DNA of 64,000 nt from Lamellibrachia satsuma. Its lineage: Eukaryota; Annelida; Polychaeta; Sabellida; Siboglinidae. The stretch's first letter is position 1, and every line of letters starts with the position of its first letter. Location: assembly GCA_033239005.1 (NCBI GenBank), contig BSQZ01000005.1, positions 515,001 through 579,000 of the forward strand. Direction: 5' to 3'. The notes below the pieces were generated by a model, which saw only the letters and a list, made by a program, of their open reading frames with translations, made no database searches and was not told the origin of the DNA. The position numbers were made by a program, and so were the translations under genes. Shown here piece after piece: positions 38,085 through 53,705 of the stretch.

Positions 38085-38330
38085 TAACAGTCAAGTTGCT
38101 CTGGATAATAATATCCCAAGAGGATCAGTCAAGTTGCTCTGACGACAATATCCAGAGAGGAACAGTCAAGTTGTTCCGATGACATATAGTTCAATCGTTT
38201 CACACTCTTCTCGTCGAAATTGTTATTTTGATTGGGCTATATCCAGAGAGGAACAGTCAAGTTGTTCCGATGACATATAGTTCAATCGTTTCACACTCTT
38301 CTCGTCGAAATTGTTATTTTGATTGGGCTA
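38085..38330. repeat. ~90 bp tandem duplication after the 96 bp array
   Basis: Two copies of a unit from atccagagaggaacagtcaa to gttattttgattgggctat, preceded by shorter partial copies. Confidence 0.85.
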
Positions 38331-38579
38331 TGTCATCAAGAACGCGGTCAGATTAAACCCGTTTTGTCGCTCACATGATGTGGGAAACAATCCATTAATC
38401 ACTCATTGTGGAGCTGATATAGAGCTTAATGTTTTAATAGATACCGCAATTTTCGTAGGCGTCCCATCACATAGGAAGAGCTGTGAATTTCGCGTTTTGA
38501 AATCTGGCAGCATAAATTATATATAAAGTGATAAAATTATATATAAAGTGAGTGAACACCAAATCCTTTGATACAAAAA

Positions 38580-38935
38580 ACGGATGTCTTCAGTATCTAG
38601 TCCTTGTCATACGGACGACTTGACGACATCGATTTTTCACGTTTTGGTTGTCATTTCTGTATCTTTCTCGTGGGCGCGTTAATCTAGATTCATTCGTTTG
38701 CCATCATTTCCCAAATAGTTTGAAAGCACGCTGTTAATGATTCACCCTGGAGGTCATGTAGCACTTAGTGTTTGACAGACACCACGATTTACGAAGGCGG
38801 GTGGCCATCAGACGACCGTACTAATCGTGACACACTTGTTAACATCTGGAGCCACTTTAACAAGGTTTTAAAGCACCCATTTTCAAACAAAAAGGATCGA
38901 ACAAGAAGTAGCGTTAGTTAATTAACGGTATAGAT
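38580..38935 (+). repeat. Inverted-repeat partner 1 (unclassified family A)
   Basis: The reverse complement matches 40785-41135: shared blocks include gtccttgtcatacggacgac and gttttaaagcacccattttc, then aaacaaaaa. A diverged third copy lies at about 38315-38480. Confidence 0.75.
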
Positions 38936-38939
38936 TTGG

Positions 38940-40020
38940 TATAAGAAATCTTTAATTTTCACAACAGACAATGCATGAATTGGACAAATTATCTACTGAT
39001 TATGTAAATACAAGCAATGTCTATGGTGTACGTGTGTGCATGCATGCGTGCGTGTGTGCGTGCGTGCGTGCGTGTGTGCGTGAATCGCTATAGTCGTATA
39101 AAGTAAAGACATAAAGTTGAAACACCAGTAGCTGCGACGTAACCACAATATAACAAAGCACAATCCAACGTTATCCTGATTATATAAGTCGTTTCAATGA
39201 GACGAAAGAGTGGACTAAGTTAAGTGGACTTAATAGTGACCATTGGTGCAACTGGACACGAGCACTTACCTAACTGCACGAACAATTGAACTACGGCTGC
39301 GAGATCATTCATACAGTCCGGTGTATGTATAACCTGCAATGTGTGTTTCCGTCTGTACTAGTCTTCGGCAATATCTGCCAAGTTTTCCGTGTCCAGTGAC
39401 GCCTCTTGTTGACAGATCAGAAACGACGCGTCCGTTGTCCATCCGACGGCTGACTGCTCCGCGCACCGCTGTGCCAGCCCTTTAATTATCGCGAGGCCTA
39501 AACTAGACACCAGGGGGCGCTGTCATCGTCTTTCCATCATTAGCGGAGAACCACCTACTTTCACGGGACGCATGTGGCGCTGCTAGCAACCACGCAGGAT
39601 GGATAAAACCACTTTCGCTTTTAGGGGACGCTCGGCCAACCGCCCACGCGATAAATATTTAATGCACCTGGTAGCCAAACAGAGACTTTCTCTCCACCGG
39701 CCGTAAGAGATATCCCGGACGAGTGACGTCACTGACGTCTGACATATATAACAATAGGCGCAAATTGATTTAGTAAAAGCGCGCGATTTATTCGACGTTC
39801 ATGTGTTTCACCACATAGCCTTTCGTGCGGATCTGCCATCTGCTTCGCCTCGCCTGAGTAATGGAACTGTGGAACAGTTGCACCTGCGCTGTACCGATCT
39901 ACTCTGGACTAAGTCATCATAATAAGAAATGTTATGTCGCCGCGTAAGACTCGGCACAAAGCTCAACTTCGGCAACATGCGAGGAAAACACACAGTGTAT
40001 TTATGCTTAGACAATGCATG
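38940..40020. other. Spacer between family A arms; no gene
   Basis: Includes a short imperfect (CGTG)n tract at about 39040-39081. No coding exon recognised. Confidence 0.4.
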
Positions 40021-40027
40021 TCACGCC

Positions 40028-40500
40028 GTTGGCAATTAACGTTTGACATTTGCTAATTACTGTGCACGTTATTCTTCGCGTGATTGTGACGTCGTTATAT
40101 ATTTACCGAGTATTTGGCTAGACATTGCTGACGTCAAAGGGAGTTTTTCTTGCGATTTTATTGATGTCATTTGACGTGTCAAACTATAACTGATTTAAAA
40201 CTGTGATTCTTTCTCCATTTATGATTGACCTGTTTTGTTTTTATTAGATATTGTCATGTTGTTGCCAATTAAACTTTGACTATTGGCCAATTAACTTTTG
40301 ACTTTGATTTGCTAATTACTGTGTTATTTGTCGCGTGATTGTGACGTCGTTAGTAAATTAGTCATGAAAAACACCTAAAAGAATGTGGTTTAACAGCCCT
40401 AGAGACAATAGTATATAATTTTGTTTACCTTTCTCATTTTTTATTCTTTCTTAGAGATTGCTGACGTCAAATTGACGCTTTTCTGGAAACTTTACTGAAG
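40028..40500. repeat. Diverged direct duplication with a LINE remnant in the second copy
   Basis: Both copies carry tttgctaattactgtg, cgtgattgtgacgtcgtta and attgctgacgtcaaa. The second copy has an extra aagaatgtggtttaacagccct segment that resembles the LINE family ORF2 end (KECGLTALE). Confidence 0.6.
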
Positions 40501-40539
40501 TCTTTGTTTAGGTAATTGTTTAACAAGTATTTGACAAGA

Positions 40540-40770
40540 CTGCCATATAAAACAACAACAAAACATATGGGCAAGTACATTGGCTTTTCGAGAGTCCAAC
40601 AATAGTTCAGCTATGTATAACCAGCCCTTCTGAGATAGTTGTCAATTTTGTTTTTAAACATATTCATGCGGCTAGCTTTTACACAGTCTATATATATAGT
40701 TTATTCCATTAAATTATTTGGCCTATCTAAAATTACTGTTTTCTTGTATCGTGTCTACGCTGTTGATTTA
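40540..40770 (-). mobile_element. Jockey/CR1-like LINE 3' end
   Basis: Minus strand: MNMFKNKIDNYLRRAGYT and stop, then ttggactctcgaaaagcca, the same terminus as the copy at 12190-12605. Confidence 0.75.
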
Positions 40771-40784
40771 CTAACGTTACTTCT

Positions 40785-41135
40785 CTATTGTTCGAGCCTT
40801 TTTTGTTTGAAAATGGGTGCTTTAAAACCTTGTTGAGGTGGCTGCAAATGTCAACAAGTGTATCGCCATTAATACTGTGGTGTAATGGCCACACGCTTTC
40901 GTAAATCGTGGTGTGTGTCAAACACTTAGGTCTACCTGAGCTCCTCGGTGAATCATTAACGGCGTTCTGTCAAACTATTTGAGAAATTATGGAAAACGAA
41001 TTGATCTAGGTTAACGCGCCGACGAGAAAGAGGCGGAAATGACAACCAGTTGCATAAGAAAAGAAAACGTGAAAAGTCGATGTCGTCAAGTCTTCCGTAT
41101 GACTAGGACCAGATACTGAAAATATTCGTTCCCAT
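40785..41135 (-). repeat. Inverted-repeat partner 2 (unclassified family A)
   Basis: Inverted copy of 38580-38935 with frequent substitutions. The arms are separated by about 1.85 kb. Confidence 0.75.
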
Positions 41136-41186
41136 GTGAATGCCTACTAGAATGGATCTATCAAAACATTTAATTCTATATCAGCT

Positions 41187-41480
41187 TCACAATGAACAAT
41201 TAATTAATAATGTCCCACACCCTGTGCTGGACAGCTTGAAAAGAGCGCATTGTCGATGACATGACACAATCAAAATTACAATTTCCACGTGACCTCTAGT
41301 CGTACTATCGTGACCTCTAGTTGTACTATCGTGTCGTCTAGTTGTACTATCTTTCTTAGGTGCGAAACAAATACTCCAATCAATATTTTCATACCCATTC
41401 GACATCTTATATATAACTTCAATTTGATCACCTCTAACCACCCTGCATCTAGGGTTGTTAAATCACACATGTTAAACCGC
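41187..41480 (-). mobile_element. Jockey/CR1-like LINE ORF2 C-terminal fragment with a 21 bp in-frame triplication
   Basis: Minus strand: RGDQIEVIYKMSNGYENIDW, then DSTTRGHDSTTRGHV. The family sequence has a single DSRTRGH here, and this copy has the segment three times. Confidence 0.8.
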
Positions 41481-41570
41481 GCGTGTGCGTGTGTCATTGT
41501 ACAGTAATGTGAATATTTGAGTTTGAATGATTATATAAAAACTGCACTTGACTCCATTATAATTATTAAG

Positions 41571-43967
41571 ATTATGGAGAACAACGAAACTCGAGGTGCA
41601 TCGCCAGATTTGTGTTGAGCATCGAACAGCGGTCAACAACATGATCAAGCGAGCGAAGCGTGCTCATTACGAGTCAGTGTTGTCATCACTTGACCAGCGA
41701 ACATGCTTTCATGTGGTTAACACTCTGCTAAAGCCACCGGGAATAATTCTTCCACAATCCAGTAACACTGAAACACTGTGCAATGACTTCGCAACCTACT
41801 TTGCAGAGAAAACACAAGGAATTAGAATGCAGATACACACAATGACGAAGAGTATTCTTGTTGTGCTATCGACTCTGGCAGCCAAAGCCAACGTTTGTCG
41901 AACGAACTCAATCGACTGCTACCTACTAGTGAAGAGGAAATGAAGAACATCATCAGCCTATGCCCATCAAAGACATGCAGCCTGGACTCTTGCCCCACTG
42001 ATCTGTTGAAGAAAACAGTTGGTGTGCACATTCCTTATGTGGTGGCAATAGTGAATAACAGCTTTAAGCAAGGACTCTTTCCGATCACGTTGAGAACAGC
42101 AATAGTAAAACCACTTCTGAAATCCGACACTCTCGACAAAGACATGTTAAAGAACTACAGACCAGTGTCAAATATAGCATTCGTCGGCAAAGTCTTGGAG
42201 AAAGTGGCAGTTCGTCGTTTGCTTGACCATCTCACCTTGAATGGGCTGCATGAAGAATACCAATCGGCATATAAGATGCTTCACAGTACAGAAACAGCTC
42301 TACTGCGTGTTCAGCATGACATTGCTAGTGTACTCGACAAGAATCGTGCAATGCTGTTTGTCATGCTGGACTTATCAAGTGCATTTGACACGATTGACCA
42401 TGAACATTTGCTGACACTATTGCACGACGAATACGGTGTGTGTGGAATAGCGTTATCATGGTTCCGGACGTACTTGGAAGACCGCACCCACTGTGTCAAG
42501 ATAGACTCGAAAACATCCGCGACTATTCCGCTACAGAGTGGTGTGCCACAGGGCTCGGTCCTTGGGCCAGTTATGTTCACTCTATACACCACCCCATTGC
42601 AGCGGATATTCAAAAGACATGGCATAAAATACCTTTAGTATGCTGACGACATTCAACTATATGCGTCGTACAATCCCGCTACATCAGGTGACCAAGTGAA
42701 AACTGCGAGGCGACTCGCAAACTGTATTGGTGAAGCCAGACGATGGATGGCGCTGCGCATGCTGAAACTAAACGACGAAAAAAAACAAAGATGATGATCT
42801 TTACATCAAAACATCATCTCAGGATGTACGGAGGCTGCTCCTTGACAATCGAAGACGATACGGTTTCACCATCAGATCGCATAAGGAATTTGGGAGTTCA
42901 CATGGATCAACATCTGACGATGACAGATCATGTGACTGCTGTGTGTGCCGCATGTAACTACCATCTGTACAGACTCTCATCAATACGGCACTATTTAACA
43001 ACTTAAACTGCGAAAAGTAGTGTCAATGCATTCGTCACGTCACATACCGTTATCACAGACAGCCCGTTTGCAGCGTGTCTAGAACAATTCAGCCAGGCTA
43101 ATAACACGCAGCAGTAAACACGACCACATCACACCAGTGTTGAAGGAGCTGCATTGGCTGCCGGTTGAGAGCCGAATCGCCTTCAAGATGTTGGTAATGA
43201 CTTATAAATGCATCAATGATTTGGCGCCGTCTTATCTTGCAGAACTTGTTCAACCACGAAAACGTGACGGACGCCTACGCCAGAACTATGCGCCAACATT
43301 GCACCAAGGCATAACAAAGAAGTGTATTGGCGATTCGGCATTTGGCGCAGCAGCACCACGACTATGGAATGAATTATCTGTGAACATTCGTGCATCGGGG
43401 ACATTTTCAGTGTTTAGAAAGTGTTTAAAGACATATATTTTTATTAGACATTTTAATTAATTCAAATTGTTTTGAAATGATGGACATTGCTTCATAATTT
43501 CTGTTTAGTGTTATATACATTTTAATTAGTGTTTAGTTTTTATATTAATTTATATAGTTTACATAAAAAAAATTTAGTACAGTATTAGTTTAGTTTAGTT
43601 TATATAATTTACATACACATTTTTGGTACAGTATTTATTTATTTATTTTATATTAGTTTACATAATTGACATAGTACTGTACGTCTTTAAACCAGTGTTT
43701 GTTTAAAATTAATTTATATAATTTACATACAAAGGTTTAGCATTGTACTTCTTAAAACCAAAGTTTAATTTTATTTATATAAATTTATATAATTTATATT
43801 CCTCTTTTTAGTATCGTACGTCTTAAAACCAGTGTTCATATATAGATATATATATGTATTTTTAATAAGTTACAGTTTATCTATTTATATTTATTAATAT
43901 ACATTTATTATATTTCTTGTACAGCGCATCGATCCGCCATGTGGGAATTAGCGCTATATAAAAATAG

Positions 43968-43992
<25 letters not shown>
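41571..43992 (+). mobile_element. L2-like LINE, ORF2 degraded, with 3' terminus
   Basis: Inserted in the left arm. Reading + strand with frameshifts: a pre-RT region from 41596; from 41895 RT blocks [68 protein letters not shown]; an in-frame stop just before YADDIQLYAS at about 42640; NLGVHMDQHLTM; and a C-terminal LKELHWLPVESRIAFKML to about 43460. It ends with gcgctatataaaaatag and (TAT)n, the 3' end typical of L2 elements. No intact ORF remains and no complete endonuclease is seen, so it is 5'-truncated and non-autonomous. Confidence 0.9.
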
Positions 43993-43998
<6 letters not shown>

Positions 43999-44441
43999 CT
44001 TTGGAGATTGTTTTGTCTACTTGGTGCCAGCCAGGTTATACATTTCAGAATAAAACTGGATGGCACATAGAATGTATGATACGGATTTATACATAGAAAT
44101 TCGCCTTGAAGATCATTATATTTAAAATGTCATTATTTTTATTCAAATTACTCAAAAAGCGGATCACTGCTAAAACAGCCTTACTATTATCTCAGAACAG
44201 TTTTTTTATAGACAAGATCCAGCGGCGTGCATCAAGGGGATTCTTATTTGCTCGTAACACTTGTTTTTTTTGTCGTAAACGCGTTTTCCCATAAAATAAT
44301 GACGTACTATGAAAAGATGCGTAATAGACTAATATTATCGCTATCTGCCACGCGATGACCAATTTCATAAAAGAAATTACTCTGACAGATAATATGATGG
44401 ATTCTGGTTTAAATGCCAATGTTTATTAGCCAGAGAAAGTC

Positions 44442-44921
44442 ACGAAAGTCTGAACGAAACAAAAACGGGAAACCAACGTTTTTCGTTCCCTCCCGTCTAC
44501 GTTCGCCTGGTGAGGTGTCGAGCATTGATGTTTGCGGGTTCACCGTTCCACTGAAGTTGACTGTTCGCGACATCGGCGTTGTTCTGGACAACGGTTTAGA
44601 CAAGTCGGCTCAAGTGTCGAACGTTTGTCGTGGCGCTTATTAGAACTTGTTCCGCATCGCCAAGATACGCGCGACCCTAGCAACCGCTGCTTTCAAGAGT
44701 CTGTTGCACTCGCTCGTGACGGCGCGTCTCGACTACGGCAACACGATCCTGTACGGCATCACGGACTGTCTCTTGTACCGTATGGCGTCTGGAGATGGTC
44801 CAGCGCTCGGCGGGGTCAACAAAGCATTGCTGCAGCACAACAGCGTCTGCACTGGTTCCTGAACAGGGTCTTACTCTGGATATGAGTGCATAAATAAAGT
44901 TTATAATAATAAAGTATTATT
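44442..44921 (+). mobile_element. LINE fragment (CR1/L2-type ORF2 C-terminal part), second insertion
   Basis: Frame reads LTVRDIGVVLDNGLDKSAQV, then after one stop NLFRIAKIRATLATAAFKSL and TARLDYGNTILYG, the post-RT region. It ends with aataaagtttataataataa. The right arm lacks it exactly between gccagagaaagtc and atg-tgaaaac. Confidence 0.85.
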
Positions 44922-45067
44922 ATGCTGAAAACAATTAGTAATTAAATTAATTAACAATTAAATAAGTTGATGAGCTCTTTATCTTAATCAAATTGGCCCT
45001 TGATGAAGCTGTAATGTTCAGAGTAACATAGTTTAGCCCGGGCTTCATGTTTTCGTACTATATTTGC

Positions 45068-45477
45068 GAGAAGGAGAGAGAGGGAGAGAAGGATAAGGGG
45101 GAGAAAGAAAGAGTGGGATAGAAGGAGAAGGCGCGTGAGGGAGAGGGTGAAAGGGTGAGAGGGTGAGAGGAGGAGGGGAGAGGGGAGAGGGAAGAGAGGA
45201 GAGGGGAGAGGGGAGAGGGGAGAGGGGAGAGGGGAAAGGGCAGATGGGAGCCAGGGGAGAGGGACAGGGGAGCAGAGGGGGAGAGGGGGAGAGGAAGATA
45301 AGGGTAGGGGAGCAGGAAAGAGTGGGATAGAAGGAGAAGGCGAGTGAGGGAGAGGGGAAGAGGGGGAGGGGATGGGAGAGGGCAGAGGGCAGAGGGGGAG
45401 TGGAGGTGTGTGGAGACAGAATGGGGAAGGGAAAGAGGATGAGAGAAAGAGAAGAGAGAGAGGGAAAGGGAGAAGAA

Positions 45478-45560
<83 letters not shown>

Positions 45561-45630
45561 AGAGGGAGAGGGAGAGAGAGAGGGAGAGGGAGAAGGAGAG
45601 AAGGAGAGGGAGAAAGAAAGAAAGAGACGA
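45068..45630. repeat. Purine (GAGAGG)n tract, left arm
   Basis: About 560 bp almost pure purine on the + strand. Counterpart of the pyrimidine tract at 51713-52140 in the inverted arm. Confidence 0.95.
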
Positions 45631-45859
45631 CAACAAACTCAAGTGTACATAGTCAGTGTCAGTGTGGACCTTGGATAATCAAACTGACCACGTGTGTCCG
45701 AGCTAAGACCTTCTCGGCGTTCCGCCGGCGGCTTCAGGTATGGCAAGCTTGGTCAGTGCTTTGATTTGCGACCGTCGTGTTCCACAACGATTGTAGCAAC
45801 ACAGTTTCAAGGCGGCTTTACTTGTCCCAATGTTTGTAAAAAATCGGAAACGTGCAAGC

Positions 45860-46320
45860 AACGAGTCTAGATATGTAACATGGTAATTGTTATAAAACAA
45901 AATAGCATAATAGTAGTTATTATGAAATTCCTAATCAGGTTCGTGAATGTCCAAGCATGTAGTCTGGGTTAATAAAACAGTACAAACTTTTGTTTAAAAT
46001 TATCGAAAAACTACTATTATCGTTAGATCGGGTAACTTGCGAAACCGTGAGTAGCCTAGTGTCACAGTATAGAGCAATGTTGCCTTTTTTGCTAATTTTT
46101 GACTGAACCAGGTCAAAGATAATTTATTTGTGATTCCGATGGTTTCGTCAAAACCAAATAACACTTTTCACAATGGTAAATAAATAAATAAATTGGGCAA
46201 AATGTCAAACGCTGGCACGACAACTTCGAAATATAACGTCATTAAAATGTGTGTCAAAATCGCATAATCAGATAGATGTTCTGCAATTTGTATCACGAGA
46301 GAGCGTTTATATTTTATTTA
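45860..46320. other. AT-rich spacer with a family B remnant
   Basis: Around 46100-46160 the reverse complement resembles family B (gttatttggttttgacgaaa). Confidence 0.4.
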
Positions 46321-46800
46321 CACATTCTATAAATAATTTGTTCAATTCATTCATTTGGTGTCCTCTGTGAAAACGAGAACTTCATAATATCCAATCTACA
46401 CTGATCCTTTACTAATGTTACCTCGTGTCCTTTAGTTCTACTATCTTTCTGGAGTGAGAAAATAACATTGCTATCAATATTTTCATACCCATTCAATATC
46501 GTAAAAAACTTTTCGTAACCTTCTAGTCTCTAGGGTTGTTAAACTTAATTATGTTGGGCGTTTTTCATATCTAAGATCTCCCAACATCTACTGCAACGCG
46601 TTGTCTTCTGGACTTTGAAGAAAGCTTTCTGAAAATCTAAGTAGACTTTATCTACTGGTGATCCCTGATGTACAATTAACTGCCCTAGACAATCTTGTGT
46701 AGCCTCATGAAATTTAGCATCTGGTACTGATAATGAAATAATATATGTGACGTCAATTTCGGTACACTTAATAAACGTTTCTGCATGCTTAAACATCAAT
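46320..46800 (-). mobile_element. Internally deleted Jockey/CR1-like LINE fragment
   Basis: Minus strand: VYLDFQKAFFKV (RT motif A region) passes directly to LTTLETRRL and NGYENIDSNVIFSLQKDSRT, the ORF2 C-terminus. The RT catalytic YxDD and thumb are deleted. Confidence 0.8.
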
Positions 46801-46919
46801 AAGTATCACTGATTTCAAATTGTCTATCTTTCTCCAATTCTAATCGATCTGTTTCTTTTCGGGGAAATCGCTGACGTCGATGGGAAGTTTTTCTAGCGAT
46901 GACGAATGTCAACCATTAT

Positions 46920-47420
46920 AAAAAAAAATGGCGGAATTATTCCATTTGCCGTGTGACTTCCGAATCAGCTGAACCGATATTTGCTAACACTGGAGATAGC
47001 AGTCAAACTGATTGACATTCTGAGAATATTGTGAATAACTTTTCCATCCGGCAGGTGGGACCAGAACAACTCATCAGCTATTACGCTTCCTAAATCATAT
47101 AAATATCCCGGCTGCTCGACGCGTGTAGCATCAACGTGGCGACGGCGAGTCGCTGACGCTGCCACCGCACGTTAATACAGACGACACAAACGACATTTAA
47201 ACGTTGAATTTATGTTCAATCAGCGGTCATTACGTCGGAGAAACGTGGCCGATACGTCAAACTCTTGACCTACGTTACGTTACTTCACCGGTGATTGTAT
47301 TAAACAATACGAGTCGTGCCTTGTCGGGATGACACATATGTCAAACGTCAGGTGGTTGAAGGAGCCGCAATAAAGCTATCATATCAGTTAGTCACGGAGT
47401 AACCGTCGAAAGCCGATGAC
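46920..47420. other. No feature recognised
   Basis: GC-mixed spacer between LINE fragments. Confidence 0.35.
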
Positions 47421-47429
47421 ATAAAAGTG

Positions 47430-48095
47430 CTTAGAAAGGTTAACAATTATAATGATAAACACCGTTTACAAAACGATCTAGACAAATTAGTTAAATGGTC
47501 TGAAAAATGGCAGATGTTATTCAATTTCGGGAAATGTAAATGCCTACATATAGGACACACTATAAAATGGGAGATACAGTTTTAGGTACTACCGTAAAAG
47601 AAAATGACTTGTGTTGATTAGGAGAAATATTACATAGAAGGAAAAAAGAGCTAATTATACTTCTATATAAAGCAATAATTAGGCCTCATTTAGAATACTG
47701 TATGCAAGCGTGGACACCATATCGTAAGAAGGATATAAATACGCTTGAACGAATACAGAGGAGAGCAACTAAAACGATTCCTGAACTGAGAGACCTTACA
47801 ACACATAAAAGAATGTGGTTTAACTACTCCACAAGAAAGGATGTTAAGAACAGTTTTTATTGATATTGAATGAATATGAAAATATTGATATTGAACGGGT
47901 ATGAAAATATTGATGGAAATAGTTTTCTCACTAAAGAAAGATAGTAGAACTAGAGGACACGAGGTAACATTTTTAATGGAACACTGTAGACTAGATATCG
48001 GGAAGTACTATGATTACGCGATTATGACACACATTTTAATGAAGTTATTTTTCGAAGTTGTCATGCAAGCGTTTGATATTTTGCCCAATTGATTT
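47430..48095 (+). mobile_element. Jockey/CR1-like LINE 3' half
   Basis: Plus strand: NDLDKLVKWSEKWQMLFNFG, KCKCLHIGH, then LLYKAIIRPHLEYCMQAW, NTLERIQRRATK, and from 47901 SLKKDSRTRGHEVTFLMEHC. Frameshifts lie between blocks. Confidence 0.85.
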
Positions 48096-48288
48096 ACTCT
48101 TATGAAAAGTGTTATTTAGACAAAAGTGTTATTTAGACTAAAATCGGCAAAAGGCATAGTTGCTTTAAATTATGACACGATGCTACTTACGATTTCGCAA
48201 GTTACCCGATCTAAGGATAATACAGCTGTAGTAGTCTTTCGATGATTTTAAACAAAAGTTTGCACTTTGCAAGCATGCATTGGTTTAT

Positions 48289-48625
48289 TAAACCGACGAA
48301 GCTATTACTTACATTATTCATTAAACCGACGGAGCTATTATTTAAACTATTCATTAAACCGACGGAGCTATTACTTAAACTATTCATTAAACCGACGGAG
48401 CTATTACTTAAACTATTCATTAAACCGACGGAGCTATTACTTAAACTATTCATTAAACCGACGGAGCTATTACTTAAACTATTCATTAAACCGACGAAGC
48501 TATTATTTAAACTATTCATTAAACCGACGGAGCTATTACTTAAACTATTCATTAAACCGACGGAGCTAATACTTAAACTATTCATTAAACCGACGGAGCT
48601 ATTACTTAAATTATTCACACACTAC
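48289..48625. repeat. 33 bp minisatellite, about 10 copies
   Basis: Units are cattaaaccgacggagctat followed by tacttaaactatt. The period is a multiple of three and the unit is open in frames on both strands, giving parallel 100-135 codon open frames that are not independent evidence of genes. Confidence 0.95.
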
Positions 48626-48699
48626 AGACTTGGACATCAACGAACCTGATTCGAAATTTACTAAATAATTTGAGGGGGAGTTTTAAATATGATTAATAA

Positions 48700-51520
<2,821 letters not shown>

Positions 51521-51712
51521 AGCACTGACCAAGCTTGCCATACCTGAAGCCGCCGGCGGAACGCCGAGAAGGTCTTAGCTCGGACACACGTGGTCAATTT
51601 GATTATCCAAGGTCCACACTGACACCTGCGGTCAGTGTCCTAATAGGAGCTGCTTACTACGCCACTGATTGTGTTGCGTGTCTATGTACACTTGAATTTG
51701 TTGTCGTCTCTT

Positions 51713-52140
51713 TCTTTCTTTCTCCCTCTCCATCACTCTCTCCCTCTCCTCCACCACTCTCTCCCTCTCCACCACTCTCTCCCTCTCCATCACTCTCTCC
51801 CTCTTCCTCGTCCTCTTCCTCTTTCTCCCCCTCTCTCCCCCTCCATATCCTTCTCTCTCTTCTTTATCTCTCCCTCTCTCTCCCGTCCTCATTGTCTCTC
51901 CACATAGCTCCTCTCCTCTCTCTCCCCTTCTCCCCCTCTTCCCCTTCCCTATATCCCCTCTCCATCTCTCCCCTTTTCCACTCTCCCTTCTTCTCCTCTC
52001 CCCCTCTCGCCCTCTCCTCCTCTCCATCTCCCCCATCAGCCTCGCTAACTCTCCCCTCTCCCATCTCCCCTCTCCCCTCTCCCCTCTCCCCTGTCCCCTC
52101 TCCCCTCTCCGCCTCTCTTCCTCTCCCCCTCTCCTTCTCG
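51713..52140. repeat. Pyrimidine (CTCTCC)n tract, right arm
   Basis: About 430 bp of C/T-rich sequence, the inverted counterpart of the purine tract at 45068-45630. Confidence 0.95.
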
Positions 52141-52729
52141 CAAAAATGGTAAGAATAAATGAAGCCCAGGCTAAACTATGTTACTCTGAACAGTATAGTT
52201 TCACCAAGGGCCAATTTGGTTAAGATAAAGAGCTCATCAACTTATTTAATTGTTATTCAATGTAATTACTAATTGTTTTCAACATGACTTTCTCTGGCTA
52301 ATAAACATTGGCATTTAAATCAAAATCCATCATATTATCTGTCAGTGTAATTTCTTTTGTTGTGTCATCACGTGGCAGACAGCGATAATATTATTCAATT
52401 ACACATAAAACGACACAATAAAATACAAGTCTTACGAGCAAATAAGAATCCCCTTGAAACGCGCCCCTGGATCTTGTCTATATTATCTGAGGTAATATTA
52501 AGTCTTAACAGTGATCTGCTTTTGAGTGACTTAGAATAGCAATAATGACATTTTAAATATAATGATCCATCACCTGCTAGGCGAATAGTATTACTCTAAA
52601 AATGTATAATCTGGCTGGCACCAAGTAGACAAAACAATCTCCAAAGGATAGTCTTAATAAGTATAATGGAGCCAAGTGCAATTCTTATATCATCATTCAA
52701 ACTCAAATACTAGCTTTGCTGAAGAAAGG

Positions 52730-52783
52730 CGCACGCGCACGCGCACGCGCACGCGCACGCGCACGCGCACGCGCACGCGCACA
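52730..52783. repeat. (GCGCAC)n microsatellite
   Basis: About nine perfect alternating purine-pyrimidine hexamers (potential Z-DNA) at the outer end of the right arm. A shorter gtgcgtgtg tract marks the outer end of the left arm. Confidence 0.95.
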
Positions 52784-52789
52784 CCGTTA

Positions 52790-53580
52790 GTAGTATATAC
52801 GTAATATTAATGTTTCGCCCCGAATGTAATGTTTACTTTGCATGCTGACCGGTGAGGTCGACATTCATGAAGAGATAATGGTCAAATTACAATAACAAAA
52901 TGTATAGGATATTGTTGCATGGCATAGCATAATTTTACAATAAAAACGATTAAACTGTATTCCTTTAAAAATAATGGTATATGTTCGAAACCACATCAAT
53001 TTAGCTCCTGCAAAGCACCCGGCCAATGGAGCATCAATTCCGCTAGAAACAGGCGTCGCTGGAGATATTGTCAATAAATAACACCGCTTCAGTTGGAAGA
53101 CACAGGCAGATCCCCGATGTTTACGTGTCAAGATCGTGTCCATTACATCGTGTGGTCTGATGATCAACCATCTAATCTTGTGGGAAACATGACAACACAT
53201 GTAAGAGTGGCCGGAACATTATCGCTGTTATGTATAGCGCTGATACGCCGAGTCCGATCCATTATCTGCGGGATCGTATTCTATCACAACGACTGCGACA
53301 TTATCTGCGGTTATCCTGGAGCGACTCCCAGAGCGTGGAGAGTACTCGTTGGATTAATGCGTCATAGACCGCTGACGCTTACGCAACCTGAGTGAACACA
53401 GTCCGATTGTTTAATGGCTGGCTGTCCGTACGTAAGCTGGGCGGGGGTGTCCCTGTGGGCGGGGGTGTCACTGTGGGCGTGGGTGTCCCTGTGGGAAACA
53501 GCTGGGGAGAGGCTCGACTACAACATTACGTTGTACCCGCTCGGTCTGGCCAGATGACGGCCATAATAAACAGAGCTGGT
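52790..53580. other. No gene supported; short GGGTGT repeats
   Basis: Contains a 100-codon frame (53093-53395) with no recognised family, and ggcgggggtgtccctgtgg-type repeats at about 53440-53500. Confidence 0.35.
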
Positions 53581-53587
53581 GATTATG

Positions 53588-53705
<118 letters not shown>

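Larger units (their letters stand above)
41500..45855. repeat. Left arm of a large inverted duplication
   Basis: Reverse-complement match to 51434-52725 in order: tatttgagtttgaatgat, ttggagattgttttgtctac, tgccaatgtttattagccag, agttgatgagctctttatc, the purine tract, and gcaagcttggtcagtgcttt. It is interrupted by two LINE insertions (41571-43992 and 44442-44921) absent from the right arm. Confidence 0.85.

Noticed and set aside
44192..44419. Small open frame on the minus strand
   Set aside because: Lies in the inverted-duplication arm with no protein resemblance; chance frame.
53093..53395. 100-codon open frame with Cys residues
   Set aside because: No signal peptide, domain, splice or poly(A) context, and no resemblance to known proteins.
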